64,000 bases of DNA from Micavibrio aeruginosavorus ARL-13 (GTDB taxonomy: Bacteria; Pseudomonadota; Alphaproteobacteria; Micavibrionales; Micavibrionaceae): contig NC_016026.1 of the NCBI RefSeq assembly GCF_000226315.1, positions 992,001 through 1,056,000 on the forward strand, written 5' to 3'. Below the pieces are notes generated by a model. It was not told the DNA's origin. It saw only the letters and a program-made list of their open reading frames with translations, and searched no databases. Numbering within the stretch: position 1 is the stretch's first letter; every line of letters starts with the position of its first letter. Both the position numbers and the translations under genes were made by a program. Positions 17,488 through 25,732 of this stretch are shown here, in pieces.

Positions 17488-19821
17488 ATGAAACATTCTT
17501 ACGCTACGCCGGTCTTGTCTACAAAATCAAAGACTCTAGAGTCGCTTTCTGGTCGCATTGCGACTGCAAGGATTTTGCCCTTGCACTACTTTACTGTGGA
17601 AGACTGGCGTAGTGGTAAGGCCGCTGTTTTGAAATCTATTCGTGGAATATTGGGCGATGTTCCTTATATTGTACGATCGAGTGCGGTGAATGAAGATTCC
17701 GCAACGCAGTCGATGGCCGGTCAGTTCGAATCTATATTGAATGTTTTCAATGATTCCGAACTTGATGAGGCTGTTGAAAAAGTTATTTCTTCATATGGTT
17801 CCGATGTGAATCTGCAAGATGAAATTCTTGTTCAGCCTATGCTCGATGATGTTAGATTCTCAGGCGTTGCGTTTTCGCATGACCCGTCGACTGGTGCGAA
17901 GTACAAGGTTATAAATTTTTCGATAGGTTCGGATACAGAAGCTGTTACCGCGGGTGCGAGTGAAACGGGATGTTACGTTGCCTCTGATCAGGCGGATAAT
18001 ATTGTTCCGTATTTGCGTCCTATTGTTTCAGTTCTTGATGAATTGAGCGGTATTTTTTCTGATCGGCCTTTGGATGTCGAATTTGCAGTTTGTGGGGATG
18101 ATAGTACGGTTTATGTCCTGCAAGTTCGTCCTCTGATCATGAAGGTCGACTTATATAATTCATTAGAACATAAAGAGCTATTGGCGCGAATTGCGAAAAA
18201 GGTGCGTTCTGCTCAGCAGCCGCATCCTTATCTTCATGGTCACTCAACTGTTTTTGGCGTAATGCCTGATTGGAATCCGGCTGAGATCATTGGTATTCGC
18301 CCGCGTCCGCTGGCTCTAACTTTATATAAAAATCTTGTTACTGATTCTATATGGGCATATCAACGCCATAACTATGGCTATAGGAACTTGCGCAGTTTTC
18401 CTTTGTTAGTACATTTTGCTGGGCAGCCATATATTGATGTCCGCTTGTCCTTTAACTCGTTTATTCCTGCGGATATTGATGGATATCTTGCGGATCAGCT
18501 TGTTGATTATTACATCAATCGCCTTATCCAAGCGCCGACCCTTCACGACAAAGTTGAGTTTGAAATTGTTTTTTCATGCTATACGCTCGACCTTCCGGAA
18601 AGATTAAAAGTTTTGGATGCTGCGGGATTTAGCGACAAAGAACGCGGGATGATTGCTGAAAGTCTACGATCACTGACCAATAAGATTATAGACAAAGATG
18701 AGGGGCTGTGGCGTGTGGATGCCCAGAAAATAGAAGAGCTTGTTGTTCGCAGAGAAAAAATACTTTCTTCTAATCTTGATCATGTGTCTAAAATTTATTG
18801 GCTCTTGGAAGATTGTAAGCGATACGGCACGCTTCCATTTGCGGGACTGGCACGTGCAGGATTTGTTGCTGTTCAAATGCTTCGTTCTTTGGTGTCAGTT
18901 GGTGTCTTTAGCGAAGATGACTACAATTGCTTTATGAACGGGCTTAATACAGTTAGCAGCCAGTTTTCGAGAGATTTGTCCACGTTGGATAAAACCAGCT
19001 TTTTGTCCAGATATGGCCATTTGCGCCCTGGGACATATGACATCTTGTCTAAACGATATGATGAGTCGCCTGATGAGTATCTTGGTGGAACTGTCCACAC
19101 TGGCCATGCAAATAGCAACAGAAAGACATTTTCTCTTACGCTAGATCAGATGAAAAGGGTGACTGATCTGTTAAAGGAACATGGCCTTTCCTGCGATGTT
19201 ATGAGTCTATTTGATTTCATAAAGTCTGGCGTAGAGTTGCGGGAGTACTCAAAATTTATTTTTACGCGCAGTCTTTCGGATGCAATCTTGTTATTCCAAA
19301 GTTGGGGTAAGCAGTTTGGTTTCTCGGAAGATGATCTGTCTTATGCGGATATTGGCTGTGTCCAGGATTTGTATGCGAGTGCAGATGATCCAAGAGAGGT
19401 TCTTGCGCGGTCTATTCAGAAGGGTAGAGATGATTACGCCAAAACATGTCGCTTGTGGTTGCCGCCATTAATTACCAAACCTGACGATGTTTTCTCATTT
19501 TTCATGAGTGAGTCTGAACCCAATTTTATTACACAATCCAGTGTAATGGGCGCTGTTGTTGGTGCCGACGATATTAGCAAGCTTTCGGGGGCGATTGTTT
19601 TTATATCCAGTGCTGATCCCGGATATGATTGGCTCTTCTCTTATCCAATAGCGGGTCTAGTTACGGCGTACGGTGGTGTGAATAGCCACATGGCCATTCG
19701 TGCGAATGAGATGGGTATTCCGGCCGTTATCGGTGCAGGCGAAGTGCTATTTAAACGATGGGGTGCAGCGAATAAGATTCATATCGATTGTGCCGGTAAG
19801 AGCGTCAAGGTTATATCGTAA
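17488..19821 (+). CDS. PPDK/PEP-synthase-like L-glutamine kinase (Cj1418-like)
   Basis: 777-residue dikinase-fold protein. Residues about 55-220 are the ATP-grasp PEP/pyruvate-binding type domain with VRSSAVNEDSATQSMAGQFES and DILVQPM-like segments. The middle third is divergent. The C-terminal swivelling histidine domain carries GGVNSHMAIRANEMGIPAVIG with His734 as the phospho-carrier. The lack of a PEP-binding TIM barrel argues against pyruvate phosphate dikinase. In C. jejuni Cj1418 an enzyme of this architecture phosphorylates the amide nitrogen of L-glutamine, the committed step of phosphoramidate synthesis. Rifampicin phosphotransferases share the architecture but not this context. The GATase gene start overlaps its stop codon (TAATG). 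Confidence 0.8.
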   Translation: MKHSYATPVLSTKSKTLESLSGRIATARILPLHYFTVEDWRSGKAAVLKSIRGILGDVPYIVRSSAVNEDSATQSMAGQFESILNVFNDSELDEAVEKVISSYGSDVNLQDEILVQPMLDDVRFSGVAFSHDPSTGAKYKVINFSIGSDTEAVTAGASETGCYVASDQADNIVPYLRPIVSVLDELSGIFSDRPLDVEFAVCGDDSTVYVLQVRPLIMKVDLYNSLEHKELLARIAKKVRSAQQPHPYLHGHSTVFGVMPDWNPAEIIGIRPRPLALTLYKNLVTDSIWAYQRHNYGYRNLRSFPLLVHFAGQPYIDVRLSFNSFIPADIDGYLADQLVDYYINRLIQAPTLHDKVEFEIVFSCYTLDLPERLKVLDAAGFSDKERGMIAESLRSLTNKIIDKDEGLWRVDAQKIEELVVRREKILSSNLDHVSKIYWLLEDCKRYGTLPFAGLARAGFVAVQMLRSLVSVGVFSEDDYNCFMNGLNTVSSQFSRDLSTLDKTSFLSRYGHLRPGTYDILSKRYDESPDEYLGGTVHTGHANSNRKTFSLTLDQMKRVTDLLKEHGLSCDVMSLFDFIKSGVELREYSKFIFTRSLSDAILLFQSWGKQFGFSEDDLSYADIGCVQDLYASADDPREVLARSIQKGRDDYAKTCRLWLPPLITKPDDVFSFFMSESEPNFITQSSVMGAVVGADDISKLSGAIVFISSADPGYDWLFSYPIAGLVTAYGGVNSHMAIRANEMGIPAVIGAGEVLFKRWGAANKIHIDCAGKSVKVIS

Positions 19822-20432
19822 TGAAGATTGTCGCTATCAGCCAAAGAGTTGATTTACATCCGGATCGCGATGAAAAAAGAGACGCGCTTGATTCGCGTTT
19901 GCCTGTTTGGGTCGCCGCAGCTGGTTTCCTGCCTGTCCCTGTTCCGAATGATCTTCTGGATATAGGAGATCACATTCTACAAAACTGGATAGACGACATT
20001 TCTCCCGAAGCAATAATATTAAGCGGGGGCAATGACATTGGCCAAGTGCCGCAACGTGATACAACGGAAAAGTGTCTCCTAAATTATGCCTTGTCTCGTC
20101 ATCTTCCCGTTTTAGGAATTTGTCGGGGCATGCAGATGTTGAACACCTATGGTGGAGGTACGTTAAAGCCTGTTACAGGACATGTTGGGGCGCGCCATCA
20201 TTTGGATGGTGATTTTAAAGGTAGAATTGTGAACAGTTTTCATACGTATTCGATTGATAATCTTTCGGATTCTTATCTTGTTCTGGCCCGGTCTGAAGAT
20301 GGTGAAATTGAAGCTATCCGCCATCGTACCTTACCTTGGGATGGATGGATGTGGCATCCGGAGCGCGAGGTGGACTTTTTGTCTGCAATGGATATGAAAC
20401 AATTTTCTTTTCTGGTGAATGATGGAAAGTGA
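19821..20432 (+). CDS. Class-I glutamine-amidotransferase-like hydrolase, probable gamma-glutamyl-CDP-amidate hydrolase (Cj1417-like)
   Basis: 203-residue stand-alone GATase-fold hydrolase. The nucleophile elbow is GICRGMQML with Cys101, and the His179/Glu181 pair lies in WHPERE, completing a triad. LSGGNDIG forms the oxyanion region. There is no synthetase partner domain. In C. jejuni the equivalent Cj1417 cleaves the glutamyl group from CDP-glutamine to give cytidine diphosphoramidate plus glutamate. Gamma-glutamyl-GABA hydrolases (PuuD) are sequence relatives, but no putrescine genes are adjacent. It overlaps cysQ by 11 bases. Confidence 0.78.
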   Translation: MKIVAISQRVDLHPDRDEKRDALDSRLPVWVAAAGFLPVPVPNDLLDIGDHILQNWIDDISPEAIILSGGNDIGQVPQRDTTEKCLLNYALSRHLPVLGICRGMQMLNTYGGGTLKPVTGHVGARHHLDGDFKGRIVNSFHTYSIDNLSDSYLVLARSEDGEIEAIRHRTLPWDGWMWHPEREVDFLSAMDMKQFSFLVNDGK

Positions 20433-21195
20433 TTTAATGTCTGCTGCTCTTTCTGCAACAAAAGCGGGAGGAGAAAAAACCATGCAGTATTATAAATCTG
20501 GACTAGATGTCACGATAAAGAATGACGGATCGCCTGTTACACAAGCGGATCAAGAATCCCATAAGGTGATTTGTAAGATTCTTAATGAAACTGGTGTTCC
20601 TATTATTTCTGAAGAGGGAAAGGTGTGGGCGGATGTTCCGCCGCAATATTGGTTGGTAGACCCTCTTGATGGAACAAAAGATTTTATAGCGGCGAATGAT
20701 GAGTTCACTATCAATATTGCACTTGTTAAAGAGGGGCATCCTGTTCTTGGTGTGATTTATGCCCCAGCTTTAGGTGAGATTTATTATGCATCAAAAAGTC
20801 AGTCTGCGTGGATGGAAATTGGAACAGAGAAGACGCAATTAACTGAGCGCTCTGCGCCAAAATCTTTAACCATGTTTTCTAGTCGTTTCCATGAGAGTGA
20901 AAAGTCAACTCTATTTGCTGAGCGTTACAACGTTAATTGTGTAGTACCAATGGGATCGGCTCTTAAATATGCGCGATTGGCTGCCGGTCAGGCCAACATA
21001 TACCCTCGATTTGTTGGAACATCGGAATGGGATACCGCTGCAGGGCAGGCCATTTTAGAATGTTGTGGGGGTGGAATAATTGATCTTACTACGGGGCAAC
21101 GTATGCTCTATGGCAAGAAAAATTGGCGAAATAATAATTTTATAGCATTTGGTGCTGAAAGTGATCCTGGTGATTTTATGGGAGAAATAGCATGA
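20422..21195 (+). CDS. cysQ: 3'(2'),5'-bisphosphate nucleotidase, CysQ/inositol monophosphatase family
   Basis: 257-residue Mg-dependent, lithium-sensitive type phosphatase. DPLDGTKDF and SEWDTAAGQAI are the metal and substrate motifs, with the upstream acidic residue in SEEGKVW. The family removes the 3'-phosphate of PAP. Here, between the GATase and cytidylyltransferase genes, it may remove the 3'-phosphate from the 3'-phospho-cytidine nucleotide left after phosphoramidate transfer; that specificity is inference. The start could be ATG 20422 or 20437. It overlaps the next gene by 4 bases. Confidence 0.87.
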   Translation: MESDLMSAALSATKAGGEKTMQYYKSGLDVTIKNDGSPVTQADQESHKVICKILNETGVPIISEEGKVWADVPPQYWLVDPLDGTKDFIAANDEFTINIALVKEGHPVLGVIYAPALGEIYYASKSQSAWMEIGTEKTQLTERSAPKSLTMFSSRFHESEKSTLFAERYNVNCVVPMGSALKYARLAAGQANIYPRFVGTSEWDTAAGQAILECCGGGIIDLTTGQRMLYGKKNWRNNNFIAFGAESDPGDFMGEIA

Positions 21196-21908
21196 GAGGT
21201 ATAATACTGGCTGCTGGACGTGGAAGCCGGATGAAAAATTTAACGGATGACGTCCCCAAGTGTCTTTTAAAAATTGAGGGGCGTCCTCTTATCGAGTGGC
21301 AAATTAATGCCATGCGCGAGGCTGGAATCGATGAGATCGGTATCGTGACAGGATACAAGCGTGAGGCGCTGTCCTCTTATGGGCTGGTTGAATTTCATAA
21401 TGATAAGTGGCAGGAAACAAATATGGTTTCCTCTCTTTCTTGTGCTGATGAATGGCTAAAATCCTCTGCGTGCGTTGTAAGTTATTCCGACATTTTCTAT
21501 GATTCTAGTGCCGTTTCTTCTCTGAAGGGCTCTCCGGCTGAGGTTGGAATAACGTTTGATCCAAATTGGCTTAATTTGTGGGCTAATCGCTTTGATGATC
21601 CCTTGTCTGATGCTGAAACTTTTAGAATTGATCGCGATAATACATTGTTGGAAATCGGTGGGCGAGCATCATCGGTTGACGAGATTCAGGGGCAGTATAT
21701 GGGGCTTCTCCGCATAACGCCGAAGGGATGGGTGAAAATACAAGAGGTCCGATCAGGCTTGCCCGACCTCGAGCGAAACAAACTACAAATGACGCATCTC
21801 TTACAGAAATTGATAGCTGAGGACCGTTGCCAGATTTCGGCTATTCCGTATCTCGGTAAATGGGGTGAATTTGATAGTGCGGACGACATTGTGGCGTATG
21901 CGTCATGA
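21192..21908 (+). CDS. Nucleotidyltransferase, probable CTP:phosphoglutamine cytidylyltransferase (Cj1416-like)
   Basis: 238-residue NTP-transferase fold protein. IILAAGRGSRM and the PKCLLKIEGRPLIEWQI block are the nucleotide-binding signatures; YSDIFYDS supplies the metal-binding Asp. It resembles LicC-type cytidylyltransferases. In the C. jejuni pathway Cj1416 couples CTP with glutamine phosphate to form CDP-glutamine. The presence of the other three pathway activities in the same operon favours that role over a phosphocholine or sugar-phosphate cytidylyltransferase. Starts and stops overlap those of both neighbours by 4 bases. Confidence 0.78.
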   Translation: MRGIILAAGRGSRMKNLTDDVPKCLLKIEGRPLIEWQINAMREAGIDEIGIVTGYKREALSSYGLVEFHNDKWQETNMVSSLSCADEWLKSSACVVSYSDIFYDSSAVSSLKGSPAEVGITFDPNWLNLWANRFDDPLSDAETFRIDRDNTLLEIGGRASSVDEIQGQYMGLLRITPKGWVKIQEVRSGLPDLERNKLQMTHLLQKLIAEDRCQISAIPYLGKWGEFDSADDIVAYAS

Positions 21909-22636
21909 GCGATAAATTTGCCACTATAAAATCCATCAATCTGAATAATCGTCAATCGTGGGAAGATCGGCTCTTCTTAACCTTTGATATAGATTGGGCA
22001 TCGGATGACGTTTTAAATTATACAATTGATATTGTTGAACAACACGATGTTGCCGCTACATGGTTTGTAACGCACGATACACCAGTTTTGGAGCGCTTGC
22101 GCCAGAATAAAAAATTTGAGCTTGGGATCCATCCAAATTTTAATTTTTTGTTGAATGGTGATTTCAGGCTGGGTTCAAATTTTTCTGAAGTTATTGACCG
22201 TATGCTTGAGATCGTTCCTGAGGCTACATCTGTTCGTAGTCACTCAATGACGCAAAATTCAAATATTTTGGATGCGTTTTATAAAAGAGGCTTAACGCAC
22301 GACTGTAATCATTTTGTTCCTGAACAAACTGATATGATTTTAATCCCTTGGTTGCTTTGGAATGATATTATAAAAGTGCCTTATTTTTGGGAAGATGATG
22401 TATTCTGTCTTTATTCTCAGAATACGCCGCTTCAAATTCTCTCCTTTAGGGAGGGAGTAAAGGTATTCAACTTTCATCCAATTCATGTTTTTCTGAACAC
22501 TGAGAATCTTGATCGATATGAGGGATCAAGAGACCATCATCGTGATATTAATAAATTAAAATCGTATATTTTCGATGGGCATGGAACACAAAACAATCTT
22601 TTGGATTTATTCCATTTGGCTGAGCGTGGTGAATAA
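21905..22636 (+). CDS. Polysaccharide-deacetylase-like protein (WbmS-like)
   Basis: 243-residue protein with a NodB-like beginning (FLTFDIDWASDDVL, two metal-type Asp), followed by ATWFVTHDTPVLERL, a GIHPNFNFLL His segment, an RSHSMTQNS segment and a C-terminal NFHPIHVF. This matches a short deacetylase-like family found in O-antigen clusters. It may remove an acyl group from a glycan intermediate. Its position directly after the cytidylyltransferase gene, with a 4-base overlap, leaves a role in phosphoramidate metabolism open. Confidence 0.72.
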   Translation: MSDKFATIKSINLNNRQSWEDRLFLTFDIDWASDDVLNYTIDIVEQHDVAATWFVTHDTPVLERLRQNKKFELGIHPNFNFLLNGDFRLGSNFSEVIDRMLEIVPEATSVRSHSMTQNSNILDAFYKRGLTHDCNHFVPEQTDMILIPWLLWNDIIKVPYFWEDDVFCLYSQNTPLQILSFREGVKVFNFHPIHVFLNTENLDRYEGSRDHHRDINKLKSYIFDGHGTQNNLLDLFHLAERGE

Positions 22637-22639
22637 ACC

Positions 22640-23428
22640 GTGGTAGATTTCCTCTCGACGAAATCAGGTTGTTCCATATACCCACTTATTGAAAGTGTGG
22701 CTGATCAGTTTCAGTCAGAAAATCAGCGCCAATTTTTTCGTCGCGTGTGGGCAAATGGAACAGAAAATTACAAAAGCCGTTTACATGCGTTGGGCTTCCA
22801 GGGGCTTAATAATGTTCTTGATGCAGGATCAGGGTTTGGTCAGTGGAGTTTTGCCTTGGCGGAGCTCAATGAAAACGTATGTGGCTTAGAGTTGGATCTG
22901 GATCGTGTGCGGGCTTGTTGCAATATTGCTGAGATAATCCAGTGCAAAAACATAAATTTTTTAACGGGCTCTGTTGAGAGTGGTCCGTTTGATGATGGTA
23001 TGTTTGATGGGCTTTTTTCTTATAGCGTTATATATCTCACTGATTACAGGAAAACGCTTCTTGAGTTTTATAGGCTTCTCAAGCCAGGGGGGCTTTTGTA
23101 CTTCAGCACGAATGGAATCGGATGGTACTTATATAATTTGATAGAAACCCATAACGATTCAAGTGATTACTCCAGTCGAAAAATGGCGGCAGATACTATA
23201 AAAAATAGCATCGATTATTACGCGACGGGTAGAGGCTCTATTGGAAGCTCTACGATCATGAACAGCAATATTGTGAGCGGTGAGCTTGAGGAAATCGGTT
23301 TTGATGTTTTGGAAATTGGTCCGGAGGGGTCGATTAATAATAAAATCCACAATGTGACACCGTTCTATCCTGCGACGAACTATGGATACGAGAACGTTTG
23401 GGAGGTTTTATGCAGGAAAAAAATATAA
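22640..23428 (+). CDS. Class I SAM-dependent methyltransferase (second in locus)
   Basis: 262-residue enzyme starting at GTG 22640, three bases after the previous stop. NVLDAGSGFGQWSFALAE is SAM motif I, VCGLELDLDRV motif II, and RLLKPGGLLYFSTNG the post-motif. The substrate is unknown. With the first methyltransferase it offers two candidates for phosphoramidate O-methylation; one may act on a sugar hydroxyl or on an amino sugar. Confidence 0.8.
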   Translation: MVDFLSTKSGCSIYPLIESVADQFQSENQRQFFRRVWANGTENYKSRLHALGFQGLNNVLDAGSGFGQWSFALAELNENVCGLELDLDRVRACCNIAEIIQCKNINFLTGSVESGPFDDGMFDGLFSYSVIYLTDYRKTLLEFYRLLKPGGLLYFSTNGIGWYLYNLIETHNDSSDYSSRKMAADTIKNSIDYYATGRGSIGSSTIMNSNIVSGELEEIGFDVLEIGPEGSINNKIHNVTPFYPATNYGYENVWEVLCRKKI

Positions 23429-24438
23429 AGAAAATGAGAGTTGGCTTTGTTGGGCGAGGAACGTTGGGGCGAGATGTATTAAAGGGATTGATTGATAATG
23501 AAAATATTGAGATCCCTTTTGTAATCAATTGTCGTGTTACGCCTGAGGTTGGCGCAGGGCGCGATGTTTTCGAAAAAATGGCGCTCGACAACAATATTCC
23601 TTTTCATTTTTCTAATACGTTAAATGCGGATAAATGGATTTCCTACATTCGTGAGCAGAATGTAGATCTTGTCGTGGCGATGCTTTGGCTTGATACAATT
23701 GGCGAGGAGGTTATTTCTGGTGCACGATTGGGTTTTCTAAATCTTCACGGTGGAATGCTGCCTCGTTACAGGGGGAACGCGTGTTCAAATTGGGCGATTT
23801 TGAACAAAGAAGATCAGCAAGGACTTAGTGTGCATTTGATGGAAGCGGGGAAGCTGGATAGTGGTCCCGTAGTTCTTCAAGAAATTATCCCGATGACTGA
23901 CCGTACAACAATTAAAGAGTTGATGGATCATATTGATAAAAGAGGCGCAGAGCTTGTTCTGCAGGCTGTCGGTATGATTGTTCGCGATGAATATACACTA
24001 ACCTCACAGAATGAAGAGAAAGCACTAAGGTGCTATCCCAGGCTGCCGCGGGATGGGGAGATTAACTGGCATGATGCGGCCGAGAAAATTGAACGTTTGA
24101 TACGTGCGGCAGGTGATCCATATCCGGGGGCGTATAGTTTTTATTCAGATGTGCGTGATGAGGGTAGGATAAAGAAGATGACGATATGCTCTGCTCATAT
24201 CGAGGAGCATCCAACAGAATTTTGTGCGGTTCCTGGGCATGTTCTAAAAATTCAGGATGATTTAAAGCGAGCAGTCGTCTGTGGTGATATGAAGCTTTTG
24301 GTTCTAGATGAAATCCGTATTGATGGTATTAGCTCTGACCCCGTGTCTTCTTTTAGAACGGTTCGACAGCGAATGGGGCTTGATACTGAAATACTATTGA
24401 ATGAGCTGTGGAAACTGAAGGAACGTTTAAATGCTTAA
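23410..24438 (+). CDS. Methionyl-tRNA-formyltransferase-like sugar N-formyltransferase
   Basis: 342-residue protein of the ArnA-N/Fmt family. The formyltransferase core has AMLWLDTIGEEVISGARLGFLNLHGGMLPRYRGN cut by the usual folate-site residues; the Asn-His-Asp catalytic set appears as LNLHGG plus a later MEAGKLDSGPVV. Residues about 205-300 form an Fmt-C-like segment (CYPRLPRDGEINWHDAAEKIERLIRA). The start at 23410 follows GGAGG, inside the previous gene. In surface-glycan loci such enzymes N-formylate amino sugars, consistent with the aminotransferase upstream. Confidence 0.83.
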   Translation: MQEKNIKKMRVGFVGRGTLGRDVLKGLIDNENIEIPFVINCRVTPEVGAGRDVFEKMALDNNIPFHFSNTLNADKWISYIREQNVDLVVAMLWLDTIGEEVISGARLGFLNLHGGMLPRYRGNACSNWAILNKEDQQGLSVHLMEAGKLDSGPVVLQEIIPMTDRTTIKELMDHIDKRGAELVLQAVGMIVRDEYTLTSQNEEKALRCYPRLPRDGEINWHDAAEKIERLIRAAGDPYPGAYSFYSDVRDEGRIKKMTICSAHIEEHPTEFCAVPGHVLKIQDDLKRAVVCGDMKLLVLDEIRIDGISSDPVSSFRTVRQRMGLDTEILLNELWKLKERLNA

Positions 24439-25732
24439 AAGAGTTGCTCGGCTTGTTTTCTTGGTGGGCTACAAAATTGCAGCGCCTTTCTTTCTGATTA
24501 TAGCGTTTCCTTGGGCTCTTTATATTCGCTGGACGACCAAGGCAGATGTCAAAACGCCTCGTCTGGTCTGGGGGGCTACGCCAATCATTAATAATAGCTA
24601 TTGGTCGCTTGCCATGCGTGCTGCGGGCTATGAATCTGAAACGTTTACTACTCAGTACTATGCTGCAATTAATGCGCGCGATAACTGGGATCGATTGTTA
24701 GATGAAGAATATCCTCATCTTCCGTATCCTTTTAGAATTTGTATAGCCTTTCTTGCGTCATTAAAGCGTTATGATGTATTTTTTATACCATTTCATGGAT
24801 ATTTTTTAGGAAATACACCTCTCTGGCGATTTGAATATTATCTTTTTAAACTGGCTAGAAAAAAAGTTGTTGTGCTTTCTTACGGTGCGGACTTCTTTGT
24901 GTATAGACGCATTCGCTCGATCCCTCTTATCCATGGTCTGCTTATGTCGTATCCGGGTGCGGCAAAGCGTCAGGGAATTATTGCTAAGCATGTCGATTAT
25001 TGGGCCACACATGCGGATGCTGTCATACCGGGATGGCTTGGTACTGATGGTCTGGGGCGTTGGGATGCATTGACACCATCTGCACTATGCCTAGATTTAA
25101 ATCAGTGGACGCCATCTGCTAGAAAAAGCCAGGCTGATGGAAACGGTGATACTGTCTATATTGCGCATGCTCCTAATCACAGAGGGTTTAAAGGTACAGA
25201 ATTTATTGTTGATACTATCCAGAGATTAAAGAACGAAGGGCTTAAGGTTGAGCTTGTTTTGTTAGAGAAAAAACAAAACTACGAAGTTCGAGAGATTTTA
25301 AAGGAAAAAGTAGATATTTTGATCGAACAGGTTATTAACACGGGACATGGTTTAAATGGTCTTGAGGGGTTGGCGTCAGGTTTGCCAACAATATCAAACC
25401 TGGAAGATGAAGATTATACAGTTTATATGCGGCGGTGGTCTTTCTTCTCTGAGTGCCCTTTGGTTTCTGCGTGTCCGGAGAATTTAGCGGATGTTTTGCG
25501 TAAACTTATAATGCGTCCAGAGCTTAGACATCAGCTTGGAACAGCTGGATACCAGTATATCGAGAAATATCATGGGTACGATTCTGCTCAATACTTGTTT
25601 TCAAATATTATTGATTACGTCTATGGCCGGAAAGAAAGTCTTATAAACATGTACCACCCATTATTGGGTGAGTATAAAAAAGAGCAGCCCAAAATTATAC
25701 ATCCCTTGGTGAACAATAAAATTGTTGATTGA
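24431..25732 (+). CDS. GT-B fold glycosyltransferase with N-terminal membrane anchor
   Basis: 433-residue protein. A hydrophobic helix (residues about 8-30) likely anchors it to the inner membrane. The C-terminal half has HAPNHRGFKGTEF, shared in pattern with the glycosyltransferase at 28027 (HAPSHRDVKGTKY), then an EGLASGLPTI-type nucleotide-sugar segment. It is probably family GT4/GT1-like; donor and acceptor are unknown. It lies directly before the flippase gene and overlaps it by 1 base. Confidence 0.75.
   Translation: MLKRVARLVFLVGYKIAAPFFLIIAFPWALYIRWTTKADVKTPRLVWGATPIINNSYWSLAMRAAGYESETFTTQYYAAINARDNWDRLLDEEYPHLPYPFRICIAFLASLKRYDVFFIPFHGYFLGNTPLWRFEYYLFKLARKKVVVLSYGADFFVYRRIRSIPLIHGLLMSYPGAAKRQGIIAKHVDYWATHADAVIPGWLGTDGLGRWDALTPSALCLDLNQWTPSARKSQADGNGDTVYIAHAPNHRGFKGTEFIVDTIQRLKNEGLKVELVLLEKKQNYEVREILKEKVDILIEQVINTGHGLNGLEGLASGLPTISNLEDEDYTVYMRRWSFFSECPLVSACPENLADVLRKLIMRPELRHQLGTAGYQYIEKYHGYDSAQYLFSNIIDYVYGRKESLINMYHPLLGEYKKEQPKIIHPLVNNKIVD

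Noticed and set aside
17488-19821. Rifampicin phosphotransferase or PEP synthase
   Set aside because: The domain ends are shared, but the operon context with GATase and cytidylyltransferase genes and the lack of a PEP-binding barrel favour a glutamine kinase.
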